Below are positions 47,214-58,000 of a stretch of DNA of 64,000 nucleotides, piece by piece. The number at the start of each line of letters is the position of its first letter. Position 1 is the stretch's first letter. The notes under the pieces are model-generated. The model searched no databases and was not told the origin of the DNA. It saw only the letters and a list, made by a program, of their open reading frames with translations. The stretch is from Lunularia cruciata (taxonomy: Eukaryota; Streptophyta; Marchantiopsida; Lunulariales; Lunulariaceae), in contig OX419757.1 in the NCBI GenBank assembly GCA_948567375.1, positions 16,368,001-16,432,000 of the forward strand, in the 5' to 3' direction. The position numbers and the translations under genes are program-made.

Positions 47214-48662
47214 CTAACAGATTGGCTCAGAAACTGTCGGTAAAGCTGGCCTGGTGCTATGAGCAGCATCTTCGGGTCTGAAAGCACCCAGTGTCCGACT
47301 AGTCTGTGTACCCGCTGTGTGGGCCTGGCACACTCCGTTAATAAAATCACAGTCCTCAAACCAGCTATCACTAAATGTTGGATCTCCAGGGGTTGAAGTG
47401 AAACATGGAGGAAGGGAAGAACTGCTCGGAGGGCCATCAGGGAAGAATCCTCCGGGCGGAAACATCTGCTCCTCAGGACTTCCTGCTGCTCGTAATTTAG
47501 CGGAAGTGAGCCCCGGTTCATTTCTTGGCACTGTGCTGGCGCTTTGTGTCACTTCATCCGGACTCAAAGCGGTGCAGTGAGGACTTGAATCTGCTGTCAT
47601 CTCGGTGTCCTGGCACATGTGATTCACGAGGTCACAGCCCCCTTGCCAACTAAGACTCTCAACACGCTGTTGCTGGCTTAGTTCCGTTTGGCTTCCCACC
47701 CGAGGACCGTTAAAGCAAGGAACAGGGGCGCTACAAGGAACTCCACCATTGTGGTATGCAACTGGATTGGGCTGAAGGGCATTGTTCCTTCGTCGACCAC
47801 CTTTGATGGAACTAGGAGTTCCATTTTGTTTCGAAACGGCTGGTTGGCAAGCATTCTTGCTCCCTCCTTCTGCTTGGAAGGTGTTGCAACGAAGATTCAT
47901 TTGAGCATCCGTTTCAGGACATACTGTGTTGATGCGCTCGCACTCCGAGTGCCATCTGACACTCTCCATGCGGTCCAGATCGTTCAACCCAGTCTGGGAA
48001 GCAGGACGGGCAGGGTAACATGGCAATGGTGCGCTACAAGGGACGTTAGACAAGTGAAAACTTGCAGGAGGAAGATGTGCAGAGCCACTTCCGCATTCAT
48101 CGAGTCTCGAAGGGTTCAGAGGACGTTTCTGGTAGTTTATGGAATCCAATTCAGTGTCAATGCGTCGCCGCAACTCAAGGAGAAGAGTCCTCAACCTCTT
48201 ATTTTCAGCGTTGGACTCGTCCAGCGCAGCTTGAGTCGGACCCTGTTCTAAAAGTTTCCTCCGAAGTCTTAAGTTCTCCTTCAGTAACTCTGGAATTTTC
48301 GAATTCTCTCTCTCGAGCTCCGCGTTTCTAACCTCGAGATTAACCTTGACGGCCTTTTGTTTTTCCCTGTATTTCCTGACCGCCTCTTTGTTCCCTGACG
48401 GTCGTTTCTTCTTCGTCGACTTCTCCTCATCTCCACTGGCGATCGTATGCGTGTGAGTGTGCTCACAAGTATGAGTATGCGTATTGTCAGGCCCTGTAGT
48501 CGGATTACAGATATGTTTGTGCGAGCAAACCTGCGTCGTCCGCATCAGATTGTCCCAGTCGCTCTGGATGATGCTACTATCATCAAGAAAATGTGAGTAA
48601 TCACTCGACGGCATACCCGGTATTCCTCCAGAATCAGGAGAATCAACCTCCACGTCATCCAT
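47214..48662 (-). CDS. Group F bZIP transcription factor with zinc-sensor motif
   Basis: A 482-residue nuclear DNA-binding protein. A Cys/His-rich motif spans residues 46-72 (Cys46, His48, His50, Cys52, His62, His64, Cys66, His68, His70, His72). In Arabidopsis bZIP19/bZIP23 this motif senses zinc, and those proteins switch on ZIP transporter genes in zinc deficiency. Next come KKKRPSGNKEAVRKYREKQK (84-103; Asn91 and Arg99 of the N-x7-R signature) and a zipper with Leu109, Leu116, Ile123, Asn130 and Leu137. Pro124 inside the zipper is unusual. The segment LRTLLLELRRRIDTELDSIN (157-176) also matches group F. The rest is low-complexity and carries three repeats of W-x3-C-x6-C. The protein is far longer than angiosperm members (about 220-270 residues). 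I use the ATG at 48662; a codon before it is GTG. No intron is visible. Neighbours are transposons only. Confidence 0.93.
   Translation of the reverse strand: MDDVEVDSPDSGGIPGMPSSDYSHFLDDSSIIQSDWDNLMRTTQVCSHKHICNPTTGPDNTHTHTCEHTHTHTIASGDEEKSTKKKRPSGNKEAVRKYREKQKAVKVNLEVRNAELERENSKIPELLKENLRLRRKLLEQGPTQAALDESNAENKRLRTLLLELRRRIDTELDSINYQKRPLNPSRLDECGSGSAHLPPASFHLSNVPCSAPLPCYPARPASQTGLNDLDRMESVRWHSECERINTVCPETDAQMNLRCNTFQAEGGSKNACQPAVSKQNGTPSSIKGGRRRNNALQPNPVAYHNGGVPCSAPVPCFNGPRVGSQTELSQQQRVESLSWQGGCDLVNHMCQDTEMTADSSPHCTALSPDEVTQSASTVPRNEPGLTSAKLRAAGSPEEQMFPPGGFFPDGPPSSSSLPPCFTSTPGDPTFSDSWFEDCDFINGVCQAHTAGTQTSRTLGAFRPEDAAHSTRPALPTVSEPIC
47328..48047 (-). other. Three-fold Trp/Cys repeat in the bZIP C-terminal half
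   Basis: Within the bZIP frame, W-x3-C-[ED]-x-[IV]-N-x2-C occurs at residues 237-248 (WHSECERINTVC), 339-350 (WQGGCDLVNHMC) and 434-445 (WFEDCDFINGVC). The first two are preceded by VPCSAP[LV]PC at 208-215 and 309-316, and the third by PPCF at 418-421. The spacing of Trp and Cys is identical in all three. I know no named domain with this pattern. Confidence 0.85.
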
Positions 48663-49200
48663 CACAAGAATAACAGCAACGACAACAAACCCCTGACCTT
48701 TTCAACTCTTCTACCTCTCTCCCATTTCTTCCTCTTCCGTCTCCACCTCCAAACCAGCAACCCTGCACCATCACCACCACCACACGCTTCACACCACAGC
48801 AATTCGCACCACAATGCAACAACATCAAAAACCCACATCCTCCCACGTTTCTCACCCTAAAGCTATGATCCACTTCTCCTCATCCTCCGACCTAACACAA
48901 CTTCTTACACCTCCTAAACAACTACCACTACAGCACCACACACCTTACAGGCTCTAACACCTCCTCCAACTCCTCTCCATCAGTACTCCTCCTCCTCCTC
49001 CTCCTCCTCCTCCTTCTTCCATCCTCCGATTGCACCACTCCTCTTCCAGCAATCGGTCAATCACTCATATATTCAATCAAACCTAAATCACTCCTTCATA
49101 TCCTAGATCAAACGACGCCTGTAGACAAACAACTCCTCCTACTACTACTACTTCCTCCTTCCTCCCTGCTGCTGTTCCTGATTCCGCTCCACCATTCGTC
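48663..49200 (-). promoter_or_regulatory. bZIP 5' leader/promoter with GAG-repeat tract
   Basis: The sense strand is purine-rich, with a (CTC)n run on the plus strand at 48985-49020, that is (GAG)n in the bZIP sense. CT/GA-rich tracts near transcription starts are common in plants. The frame at 48655-48873 on the minus strand is Gly/Cys/Val-rich and looks like leader composition, not a gene. I could not place a TATA box. Confidence 0.4.
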
Positions 49201-49394
49201 ACTCGCTGTGTGTCTCTCTCTCCCTCTCACCTCCACATCGCCAAAGAAACCCGGAAGCTCGCTGCCGTGATCGCTGCTGCTACATCCGTAAAATCCTCCA
49301 GGTCCCCTCCCCGATTGCTTGGCTTTCCTTCCTTCGAGCTGCGAAAACGCTCTTCCTTCGTCCGTCGCGAAGGAAGTAAGTGGTCCCTTCCTAC

Positions 49395-49480
49395 TGAGGG
49401 CACTAGCCCCATTTTACTCCCTATGTCTTTTCCTTGTACGCTCGATGGGGTCTACCATCCTTCTTGTTATCACACGCGGT
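49395..49480 (+). mobile_element. LINE 3' tail fragment upstream of the bZIP gene
   Basis: CACTAGCCCCATTTTACTCC, then TTCCTTGTACGCTCGATGGG, parallels the 3' tail of LINE copy 1 (about 31760-31840). Only about 85 bp are visible. It lies about 0.75 kb upstream of the bZIP ATG, in a CT-rich region. Confidence 0.55.
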
Positions 49481-50209
49481 CGCCTTCTCTTCCTACAGTG
49501 TGTTCGTTCCCCGAAGCCTTTGAACTAGCGAGTCCCCTTGTTCTCTGCGACTGACGGTGATGTCGTCGGCGGTCACCTGTGCCCGGTCCACCCTGCGGAG
49601 GCATCCGTTGTTGTTCTTCTCCGTCCGCCCGACTGTCCGTCAGTCCGGCGGTCCCTCCGACAGTGAAGATTCATCTGTCCAAAACCACCTGTGGTCTGCC
49701 TTTGCCCGCTGACTCTTCTCCTTCCACAGGGTGTGGTTTAATCTTCCGTACATTCTTGCCCCTCCCGGATTGCTCGAACTTCGAATGCATTTATGTTTAG
49801 CTTTCCATTTTGGCAGCATCTACAAACTGCACGAGGAAGAACGAAATCCCGTTGTGGACCAGATTATCTCCTCGGGAGGGCTAGAATCTTAATCTGGTCC
49901 TTGAATTAACCACAATTTCACCCAAAAAGTACATAGAGAATTTTCTTATTAGAACAACAGGTGAGCACTGATGATCTTCTCTTACATGAATAAGTGAGGT
50001 TCATGATGTTATTAGGAGATTAATATTTGCTTGTTCTAAATTTGTATAGAGAAATTATAAAATCTTTTGTGGATAGTTTTATAAAAATTATCATGTAAAT
50101 TGGAAAGTGAATTATTAAACTTTATTGAACCTATTATTTAAAAATTGGTTATTTATTTTGTCCCTTCAATCCTCTTATGAGTGCAATGATCACCCCGTTG
50201 TGAAAGAGA

Positions 50210-50762
50210 CATATAGAACAACAACAAGAATGGGAAGATTCAATCAAGCCTTACAAGGATAACCAACAAACCTACGGGGTAAAATAGGACTAATTTCCAA
50301 TAGCACTAGAATGACAAGTTTATCATAATGTACGTAGAATGTTGAGCTAGATAAGCTAACTGGTCGGCCTATAGGTGGCCATCCAAAGAAGTGCTATTGC
50401 TCTCTTAAATTACTTCTAAAGTGCACTAGCAGATCCACATTTGCACTTTACAGAGCAATAAATACTTACTATCTACAAGTATGCTATACAATAGAAAAGT
50501 GAAGTAGTACATCTTGTCTTTTAGTATGGTATGCTCTCAAGATATACTTGATAGATATCTCAAATGTCATATCCATAGCTTCATATAACTCTAAGGCTAA
50601 AGGAAAACAGAAATAACCTTATTTGCTTCTTACTTTATACTTTTAGACCTTGGCTATTGCAACTATTGTTGCTCATCTAAGAGATAGGTAATCATTACTT
50701 CCAAAAATATCTTGCATATAGAATCCATAACCATAATATATGTTATTATTACCTTATTGTTT

Positions 50763-50814
<52 letters not shown>

Positions 50815-53150
50815 TAAATTATATTATCTGTAATGCATACTAATGCTTTGACTAAGTGAAGTATTTACTCTCTTATGCAATCATAAACACTAAATCTATA
50901 TTAGCATAATGTGTAACTATCTACTATTCCATACAAGTGCAATGAGTCATATAGATGTCTATTGCATTTCAGTTAATACCATCCTCACAAGTGGGTAATA
51001 AGATCAAGATACATGGACCAAACCTAGATGGAATTGTTCTAAAAAAAGTAGTTTGTATATAAGTCACAAGTGCACGAATGCAAGATCAAGCTAAGATTAG
51101 AGCTTGTATCTTTGTTAGAGTAAGAGAAATACATACATTAGTTGTATGGGGAATGGATGAGTCAACTAGAAAAGAGTGTAGAGCATGTTGAAGGTCAATC
51201 TATTGGTCAATCATAAAAGGCTACAAAATTTTGGTCCAATTGGAAGGCCAAGAGGGAAAATATAATTTTGATCTTTGTTTATGCATAAATATTTATGTTG
51301 TTCAAAGTGATCTTTGAAGTGAGTATGCTTAAAAGAATGGACGCTTGCATACATTACTATAAATCATGAAATTGACTCATATGACACATGAGTGCACCTG
51401 TTCATACTAAAGGCTTCAAATTATATTTATCTACTACAATAATACCTCTTCCAAAGAAAAGGATACTCACTCTACCTTAATCACATATATCTCCAAGGTT
51501 AACCTACTAGCAATCACAAAATTAAATTAAAGCAAAGGTGCATAAGTGTGCAACTACTCAAAGATGTTAAAAATGTAATTTACTCATAGATAGTATTCTT
51601 ACTCTTTCACAAAAAATAATATATATATTTATATTCCAAGTCCATTGTAATATACTCAAGACCAATGATTTTACCAAAGCTTCTTATGATCCTCCTATCA
51701 AGTATGTAAGGAAGGAAAAGAAGGAGTAACCATACAAAGTAGGTAGTTTGGTTGACAAGCAATACTAGAGGAGAGTATACCAAAATCCACTACAAATACC
51801 CTAATAGAAGAAGATCATCCACATGAAAACTATGTTCTATAAGGGCATTCAAAAAGTATGTGATAAAGTCTTTGGACTTTATTGGCTTCCCACAAATTTG
51901 GAAGCTATTTATAGATGTTGTATGCACCTTTGGAACCTAAAGGTGAAGAGGAATACCTAAAGGGGACACTTTAGCACCTTATTCTTATACAAGATGAATC
52001 TCATTAATCAAGTGATCAAAGGCTTGCTTAATCTATTCTACAAGATCCAAAATATGAATCATCCACCAACAAGAGAAAGATATACCTTATTATGGTCACA
52101 ATAGTATAAAAAGCTCAAAATGAGCCATGGCAAATTGGGGTATCATAAGTGATCTCCTTGTATAATATCAAAAATTGACCACAAAAAAATAAGTCATTCT
52201 TGTAATAAACCATATATGTTAAAAATAGAAGAAATGGGACTATAAACTATCACACAAAAGGAATACAACTCACCAAGAATCCACCTACCTCCCTAAGTTC
52301 ACTCAAGATAGAAACAAGTGAAATGTTATTAAAAGTGTTCTCAATATCCACCTATAAGAAACCCAATGTGAGTGGACATCTAAGAATGCTCTTATGCAAA
52401 GAAATACAATGGTATGGTATATACAAGGCATTATAAGACCTCCTAACAGAAGTTGATTGTATGCCTCTTGTGTCCTCTATCATGAGAATTTGACTAACAC
52501 CAAGCACTTAGACTAATAAATATAAGAATATCTTCCCTTGCTACTACTATAGCCTCTTAGAACAACTCTATAAGTCCACTAGAGGAATCAAAAGCTTGTA
52601 AGTAATCTCTTAGGTGTTCATAAACTATCCTTGACAAGACCACTAAAGAGCAATATAAGGTTATGCACAATGCATGGAAAAAGGTGATCTATCTAGACAT
52701 AATAACTCCTCAAGTTGATACTCTTGCTTTAAGCAACAAATTTAATAGGTAGGTATAAAGAGGAAAAATTCTTGAGAGTAGTTCTAGATGTAAGAAAAGG
52801 ATGTAGTGCTTGTACTATTCTATTATACTCTCTAGCCTAACCTAGATCCTATATTATCATAATTGGGTGAAATGTATAATATTTGGGACTTAAATAATAT
52901 AATAATATTTGTGACTTAAATTATCTACTAAAGTGTGCAATTATTCATAGTTTCTATGTTTAATTATTCATAGAAAATATAGTTCATATCATAGTTTTTA
53001 TGCATCTTTCACATATGGATCTTGATCCATCCCTTATAAAGTAAAGAGTCTATGACATACCAAGCATGATGTATCTCATGCTACTCTAAGTGATCCACTA
53101 TGGAGAATTAAAGTCATAAATTGTATAAAAATAATGATAATAACACAAGA
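50210..53150 (-). mobile_element. LINE-like element copy 3 (minus strand), decayed
   Basis: Read on the minus strand it parallels copy 1. GGATAGTTTATGAACACCTA (about 52600-52630) corresponds to 29472 onward, GTGGATATTGAGAACACTTT (about 52330-52350) to the RT VDVENAF region, and TTGCCATGGCTCATTTTGAG (about 52110-52130) to 30048 onward. The 3' tail (ATTAGTCCTATTTTACC) is near 50290. No open frame of useful length remains. An (AT)n tract at 50768-50812 lies in its 3' part. Confidence 0.62.
50768..50812. repeat. (AT)n microsatellite
   Basis: An uninterrupted AT dinucleotide run of about 45 bp, within the 3' part of LINE copy 3. Confidence 0.95.
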
Positions 53151-53179
53151 TGCTCCATCTTATATCTCACATGTAAAAG

Positions 53180-53592
53180 ATGGATGAGAGAAATAGACAA
53201 ATAGAAGATCACATTGGAATATTCAAGTGAGTGAAACTCCAAATGCCTAGCCTAAGCTTAGGCTTTGGTATTTATAGATAACTTAAGTACATTGTTACCA
53301 AGAGGCTTCCTTCTAAAGCCACTTTACTTAAACAACAAGTTAATCTAGTGATTTACTTGGCATGCATGCTAAGCTAGCTATTTATTTACCTTACAAGCTA
53401 AAATAGCCATCAACATAGCATAAAAGTTACTCAATCCTTGGAAGGTTCCTAAAAGCTTCTCACCAAGAAGCTTTATGGATGTTTCTAGAACATTCTTAGA
53501 ATTTCCTAGATACATGATGGTTCTAACTCTTTTCAACTATATGTAATTATTACTTACTCCATTTTAGCTTTTTCTAACTCCATAGTACATGG
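53180..53592 (-). mobile_element. Family B-related LTR in minus orientation
   Basis: A GCTTTGGTATTTATAG block (TATA box on the minus strand) at about 53260-53275, AAGCTTC-like repeats and the ACTCCATAGTACA end at about 53590 match the family B LTR reversed. It stands opposite in sense to the internal sequence that starts at about 53900, so it is not simply the partner of the LTR at 55632. Confidence 0.7.
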
Positions 53593-53899
53593 GAGATATA
53601 TAGATACAACATACAAACTTTGATATGATAAATATTTGAGTATGATAAATATTTCCATTACAACAAGCAAAATTCATATAAGTGATTACAATTAGTGCAT
53701 TTTATCTAGGATCCGTTGTATGTCTTCTATCTATTTTTTTGTATTTATATAACTTGAGAAATATAGTAGTTTTTTTCTGGTTATCTTTGCAATAATGCTC
53801 TTAATTGCAAGATTTTTCTCTCCTAAAGCTATTATTTTGTACTCTATTAAAGAAAGTTTGTAAATACAAAGTTTTTAGAATTCTTGTTTATTTAAACCA

Positions 53900-56101
53900 T
53901 GTTTGCCCTTTGATTTCTTGTTGACCCCCTTCCAATTGATCACTTGATCAATGGATTGCACTAAAATTTGGAGGTTGTTTAGGCTTTATATATTATTTTT
54001 CTCACTAATCTATAATTATTTGATATCAAAATTGAGTACAAACCTGGTAAGTTTAGTATCATTCTTGATGCACTATCATGACAACTTGATTTGAAGACTC
54101 TTCTTCTCATCATGATAACAATTACAAGAATGTTAGTTGATTCAAAAGTCCAAATCAAGTTTAGGAGCACTTTACAACAAAACCTCTTCTTTGACAATGC
54201 CTTCAAGAATTATCTTGCAACACACAACAAGGAATACAACACCTTCTCCTTCAAGGAAGGCTTCTATTCTACAAGAATTGGATCTATATTTCAGCCAAGG
54301 ATGATCTACGACTTGTGTACCTTCAAGAAGCTAATGACTTACCAATCATTGGTCACATAGAGATGGACCAAACCTTGGGTATCCTACAATGCTAATGGTA
54401 GTGGTTCAACATGGCACAAGATGTTTGAGATTTTGTCTGTGCTTATCAGAGCTACCAATGCAACAAGGCTAACAACCAAAAACCAAGTGGGCTCCTTCAG
54501 CTACTTCCCATCCCATCTACTTGATAAGAACACATGAGTTTAGATCTCATCACATCCTTGCCCAAGACAAAGCAAGGTCACACAACAATCATGGTGTTTG
54601 TTGACAAGCTTAGTAAGCAAATCCATTTAGCACCAACCTTTGATATAATGGATGCTCTAACATTGGCCCAAATCTACTTTGACAATGCCTTCAAGCATCA
54701 TGGGATGCCTTTTTTACTCATCTCCAACCGTGATTCTCTATTCGCCAAAAATTTTTGGTAAGCACTCTTCTAACTATTTAGCACCAAGCTTGCATTATCC
54801 ACAACCTATCATCCTCAAATTAATGGACAAATCAAACATAAAAATTGCACCTAAAAGGATATTCTTTGTGCCTTTGTGAACATTCACCATACCAATTGGG
54901 ATGAATGTCTTGTAGATGTTGAGTTTGTCAATGATAATTCCAAATAGCAAGCACCAGATTTTGTCTTCTTCATTTATGTGGCCAAGACCTACTTGTTTGA
55001 GATTCTCTTCTTGCTCCTCCTCCATCTCTTATCCCTTATACTTCTATCTTCTTGACCACAATATCCACTCTCTACAATAAGCCAAATCTCATCTCATTAT
55101 TGCTCAAAATCATCAAAAACAATACGTAAACCAAAATCATTGTAATCTCACCTTTCTTGGTGATAAATTCATGCTTTCTCCTAGTAACCTACTCCTCTTA
55201 CTTGATACTCAAGTTTTTACTTACTCCTAATTAGATAGTTCCCTTTGATGTCACCTAAATCATTTCTCTTGTTGTTTATTGACTTGCATTGCCTTGTCAT
55301 ATGCAAATCTACACTATCTTTCATGTTTCTAAGTTGAAATCCTTTTTTTCTAATCCATCTTCCTTTTCCACTTGTGTCCAAACCCCTCATCTTATTTTCC
55401 CTATCAATGATGATAAGGAGTACAAAGTTGATTGTATCCTTGCACATTGCCACATTCAAGATGGCCTCAAACAACGTATTGAGTACAAAGTCCTCAGACT
55501 TTGGAAAGTGTATCTCTCTCATGATGCCGCTTGGGAGCCTCTTTCTCATCTCCAAAATGCACAAATGGTCATCTAGGAGTTTGAAGCTTCCATGGTGACA
55601 AGGACATCACCAACTAGCAGTGGGAGAATATATAACAATATGGAGTTTACAAACAAGTTAGTTAAGACTAACAAACTAGCAAAAAGGCCAAATTAGCCAA
55701 TAATTATAAGAATATTATAGAAGCATCTAGGAAGCTACTTGGATCCTTCTAAGTATTGGATAATGTGCATGCCAAGTGGTGACTTCTAGATGTTTCCTGG
55801 CTAGTTTAGCTTGCATGCCAAGTAGGTGGCTTCTAGAAGGAAGCTTGCCAACTAGCTGACCTTACATGCCAAGTAAATGGCTTGTAGAAGGAAGCTTCTC
55901 TAGAAGTTTCATGGTTAGCATGACCTAAGAAGGTGGCTTCAAGAAGCTTTCTAAGAAGCTTCTCAAGAGCCTTGTATGTTCCTTATAAATACCATAGCCC
56001 AAGTTCATGCTAAGCATTTAGAGTTTCTTTCATTCAAGAGTTCCAATATGATCTTTCACTCCAATCTTCCATTCTCCTATTTCTTTCCTTGGTCTTTTAC
56101 A
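53900..56101 (+). mobile_element. Family B-related element, 3' half with 3' LTR
   Basis: The plus-strand sequence begins inside RNase H (FDIKIEYKPGKFSIILDALS at about 54019-54078). It continues with KEYNTFSFKEGFYSTRIGS, the integrase core (54534-54761: MSLDLITSLPKTKQGHTTIM, FVDKLSKQIHLAP), a chromodomain (55289-55576: KEYKVDCILAHCHIQ, then HDAAWEPLSHLQNAQ), a polypurine stretch GTGGGAGAAT (55621-55630), and the LTR 55632-56101. Gag, protease and RT are absent. Several stops occur. Confidence 0.85.
55632..56101 (+). mobile_element. 3' LTR of the family B half element (470 bp)
   Basis: It starts TATAACAATATGGAG, where other copies have TGTAACAATATGG, and ends TCTTTTACA. It has several internal repeats of a GCATGCCAAGTA...AGAAGGAAGCTTC unit and a TATAAATACC box near 55983. 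It is longer than the 411-426 bp copies because of an extra internal repeat. Confidence 0.85.
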
Positions 56102-56277
56102 ATAAGAACCTGATCCAAGAACAAGTAAGCAATATCTTCATTGGACTTGTCAAGGAGTGCCACCAGCTCAATCCACTTAGAGAAGTGCTCCACCATAACC
56201 AAAATATACCACCAATATCTCATAGTCAACGGTAAAGGTCTAAGAAAGTCCAAACTCCAATAGTAGCCCAATCCCAT
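56077..56277 (-). pseudogene. Family D integrase core fragment
   Basis: The minus-strand frame gives YYWSLDFLRPLPLTMRYWWY followed by ILVMVEHFSKWIELVAL. That is the first catalytic Asp region of a Ty3 integrase (W-x-x-D-F-x-G-P-L-P), with the Gly lost. It is cut near 56101, where the family B LTR ends, so the family B half element lies against or inside it. Confidence 0.72.
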
Positions 56278-56899
56278 GATAGGTAATGGGTGAAACTATG
56301 GCATAAGAGCATTAAAATGATGCTCTAACTTGATCACAAACCATACATTTGGCAACATATTGGTTTGCACACCACACCACCAATAATAATTTTAGAGTAA
56401 GCTATATGTATGCTTTACTCCAAAATGTCCTTGTTCCTCATAAGCATGATGTACCAACTAAGGTCTTTGAGATGGAAGTGATATTACTCACACTTTGCCA
56501 TCCTCCCATGTACAAACAAGGTGTTTGCACTCCAATCTAAACCACTTGGCTCACCAAAGAACACTATCTCTAAGATCCTTGGCACCAACTATGCCACCTA
56601 CAACACTAATACAAAGATAATCCATCACTAAGACATCATCATGAATGTCTTTTTGACTTGTACCAATATCTCTACCCTTTGGATCTTTGATGTCAACAAC
56701 TCTTCTTGTGTATGCTAAGAGAGATACACCAAGGTGTCAAAAAATATACATAGAAAGGTAGATGAATGCCAACCCAACACCATCTCTTCACCATGCCAAC
56801 ATGCTCCAATCTGATGTTGCTAGCTAGGACTTAGGTTTCTACTCAACCCATCTAGATCATAGGTCATCACTCTAAGTCTATAAATAGCCATAAAATTAT

Positions 56900-58000
56900 A
56901 CTCCTATAAAATCAAAGCCCATCATGCAGCTTCCTAAAAGCTGTCGGACTCCATCAACCACTTTAGTGGTTGATGATCAGTGATGAGAGCGAAAGAGTTA
57001 CCAAATAGGTAACATAAAAAATGTGCTATTGCTCATATTGCTACCAAGCACTCTCTCTTATATGAACTATACTTTGCTTCCATTGAATCATTGGAGTGAC
57101 TATCATAGGCCACCACAAACTCCTTCTCTTCATCATCTTGTTGGCTGAGCACTCCTCCAAGGAACCAATGTACTCCAATCTGTATGAACTTGGAATGGTT
57201 GTCCTTTGATCAGTCTCCTAAGAATAGGAGCTATTGTCAACCTCTACTTTGAGCTCTATAAAAGCTCTCTCTTGCTCATTTTCCCAACACCACTTCTATG
57301 TAAGCTTGGTCAACTTCATCAAGGCCTTGGCAAGTGCACTAAATCCTCTAACATATCAATGATAGAAGTTTGCAAACCCAAGGAATAATCACACTCTACT
57401 CACATCTATAGGTTAAGAAATACATGAAATAGTGCCTCCACCTTGGTCTATTGAACACCAGGACCTCCAAGGTTGATAGTGTGACCCACATACTCAACCT
57501 ACTTGTGGAAGAATCTACATTTCCCAAGATGTAATTTGAGCCCATGAGATCTCTACCTCTCAAAAACCTCAATAGATATCTCGTGTATACCTCCATAGAA
57601 GTGCTATAGACCAAAATTTCATCAATATAGCATTAAACAAAATACAATCTTGCTAGAATCAAATCTTGTTTATGACCCTTTAGAACTCTGTAAGAGTGTT
57701 CTTTAATCCAAATGATAAGAACCTCTATTGATATAATACATCCTTGCTATGAAGATCAATAGCCCAGAATGTTATCTTGGACTTGTCCTCCTTCCAGATC
57801 AGCAATTGATGATATCCCACTCAAAGATCTAAACTACCAAAAATCTTTGCATACCCAATTTCATCAAAGATTTCCTCTAGGGTAGGCATGGCATACCAAT
57901 CAGCCTTAGTCTATTGATGGATGGGAAGGTAATCTCTCCACCACATCTCTACCTATCCATGTAGTTTCCATGCATTTCCTTTGTGGTTGGCATCATTGTA
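56900..58000 (-). pseudogene. Family D reverse transcriptase and RNase H remnants
   Basis: The minus strand of 57396-57800 in mixed frames gives FGLKNTLTEF-like, QDCILFNAILMKF-like and MVYSTSMEVYTRYLLRFL segments, corresponding to the RT F-G-L-x-N-A-P, catalytic-box and thumb regions. Near 56935-56990 the minus strand reads ALITDHQPLKWLMES, a typical RNase H segment with its Asp-His pair. No frame exceeds about 75 codons. Confidence 0.65.

Noticed and set aside
48663-48665. GTG as a possible bZIP start
   Set aside because: An ATG follows immediately at 48662 and plants start at ATG.
49210-49800. Open frames upstream of the bZIP gene
   Set aside because: CT-rich composition gives Ser/Pro/Leu-rich frames in two phases. 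No motif was found, and part of it is LINE tail.
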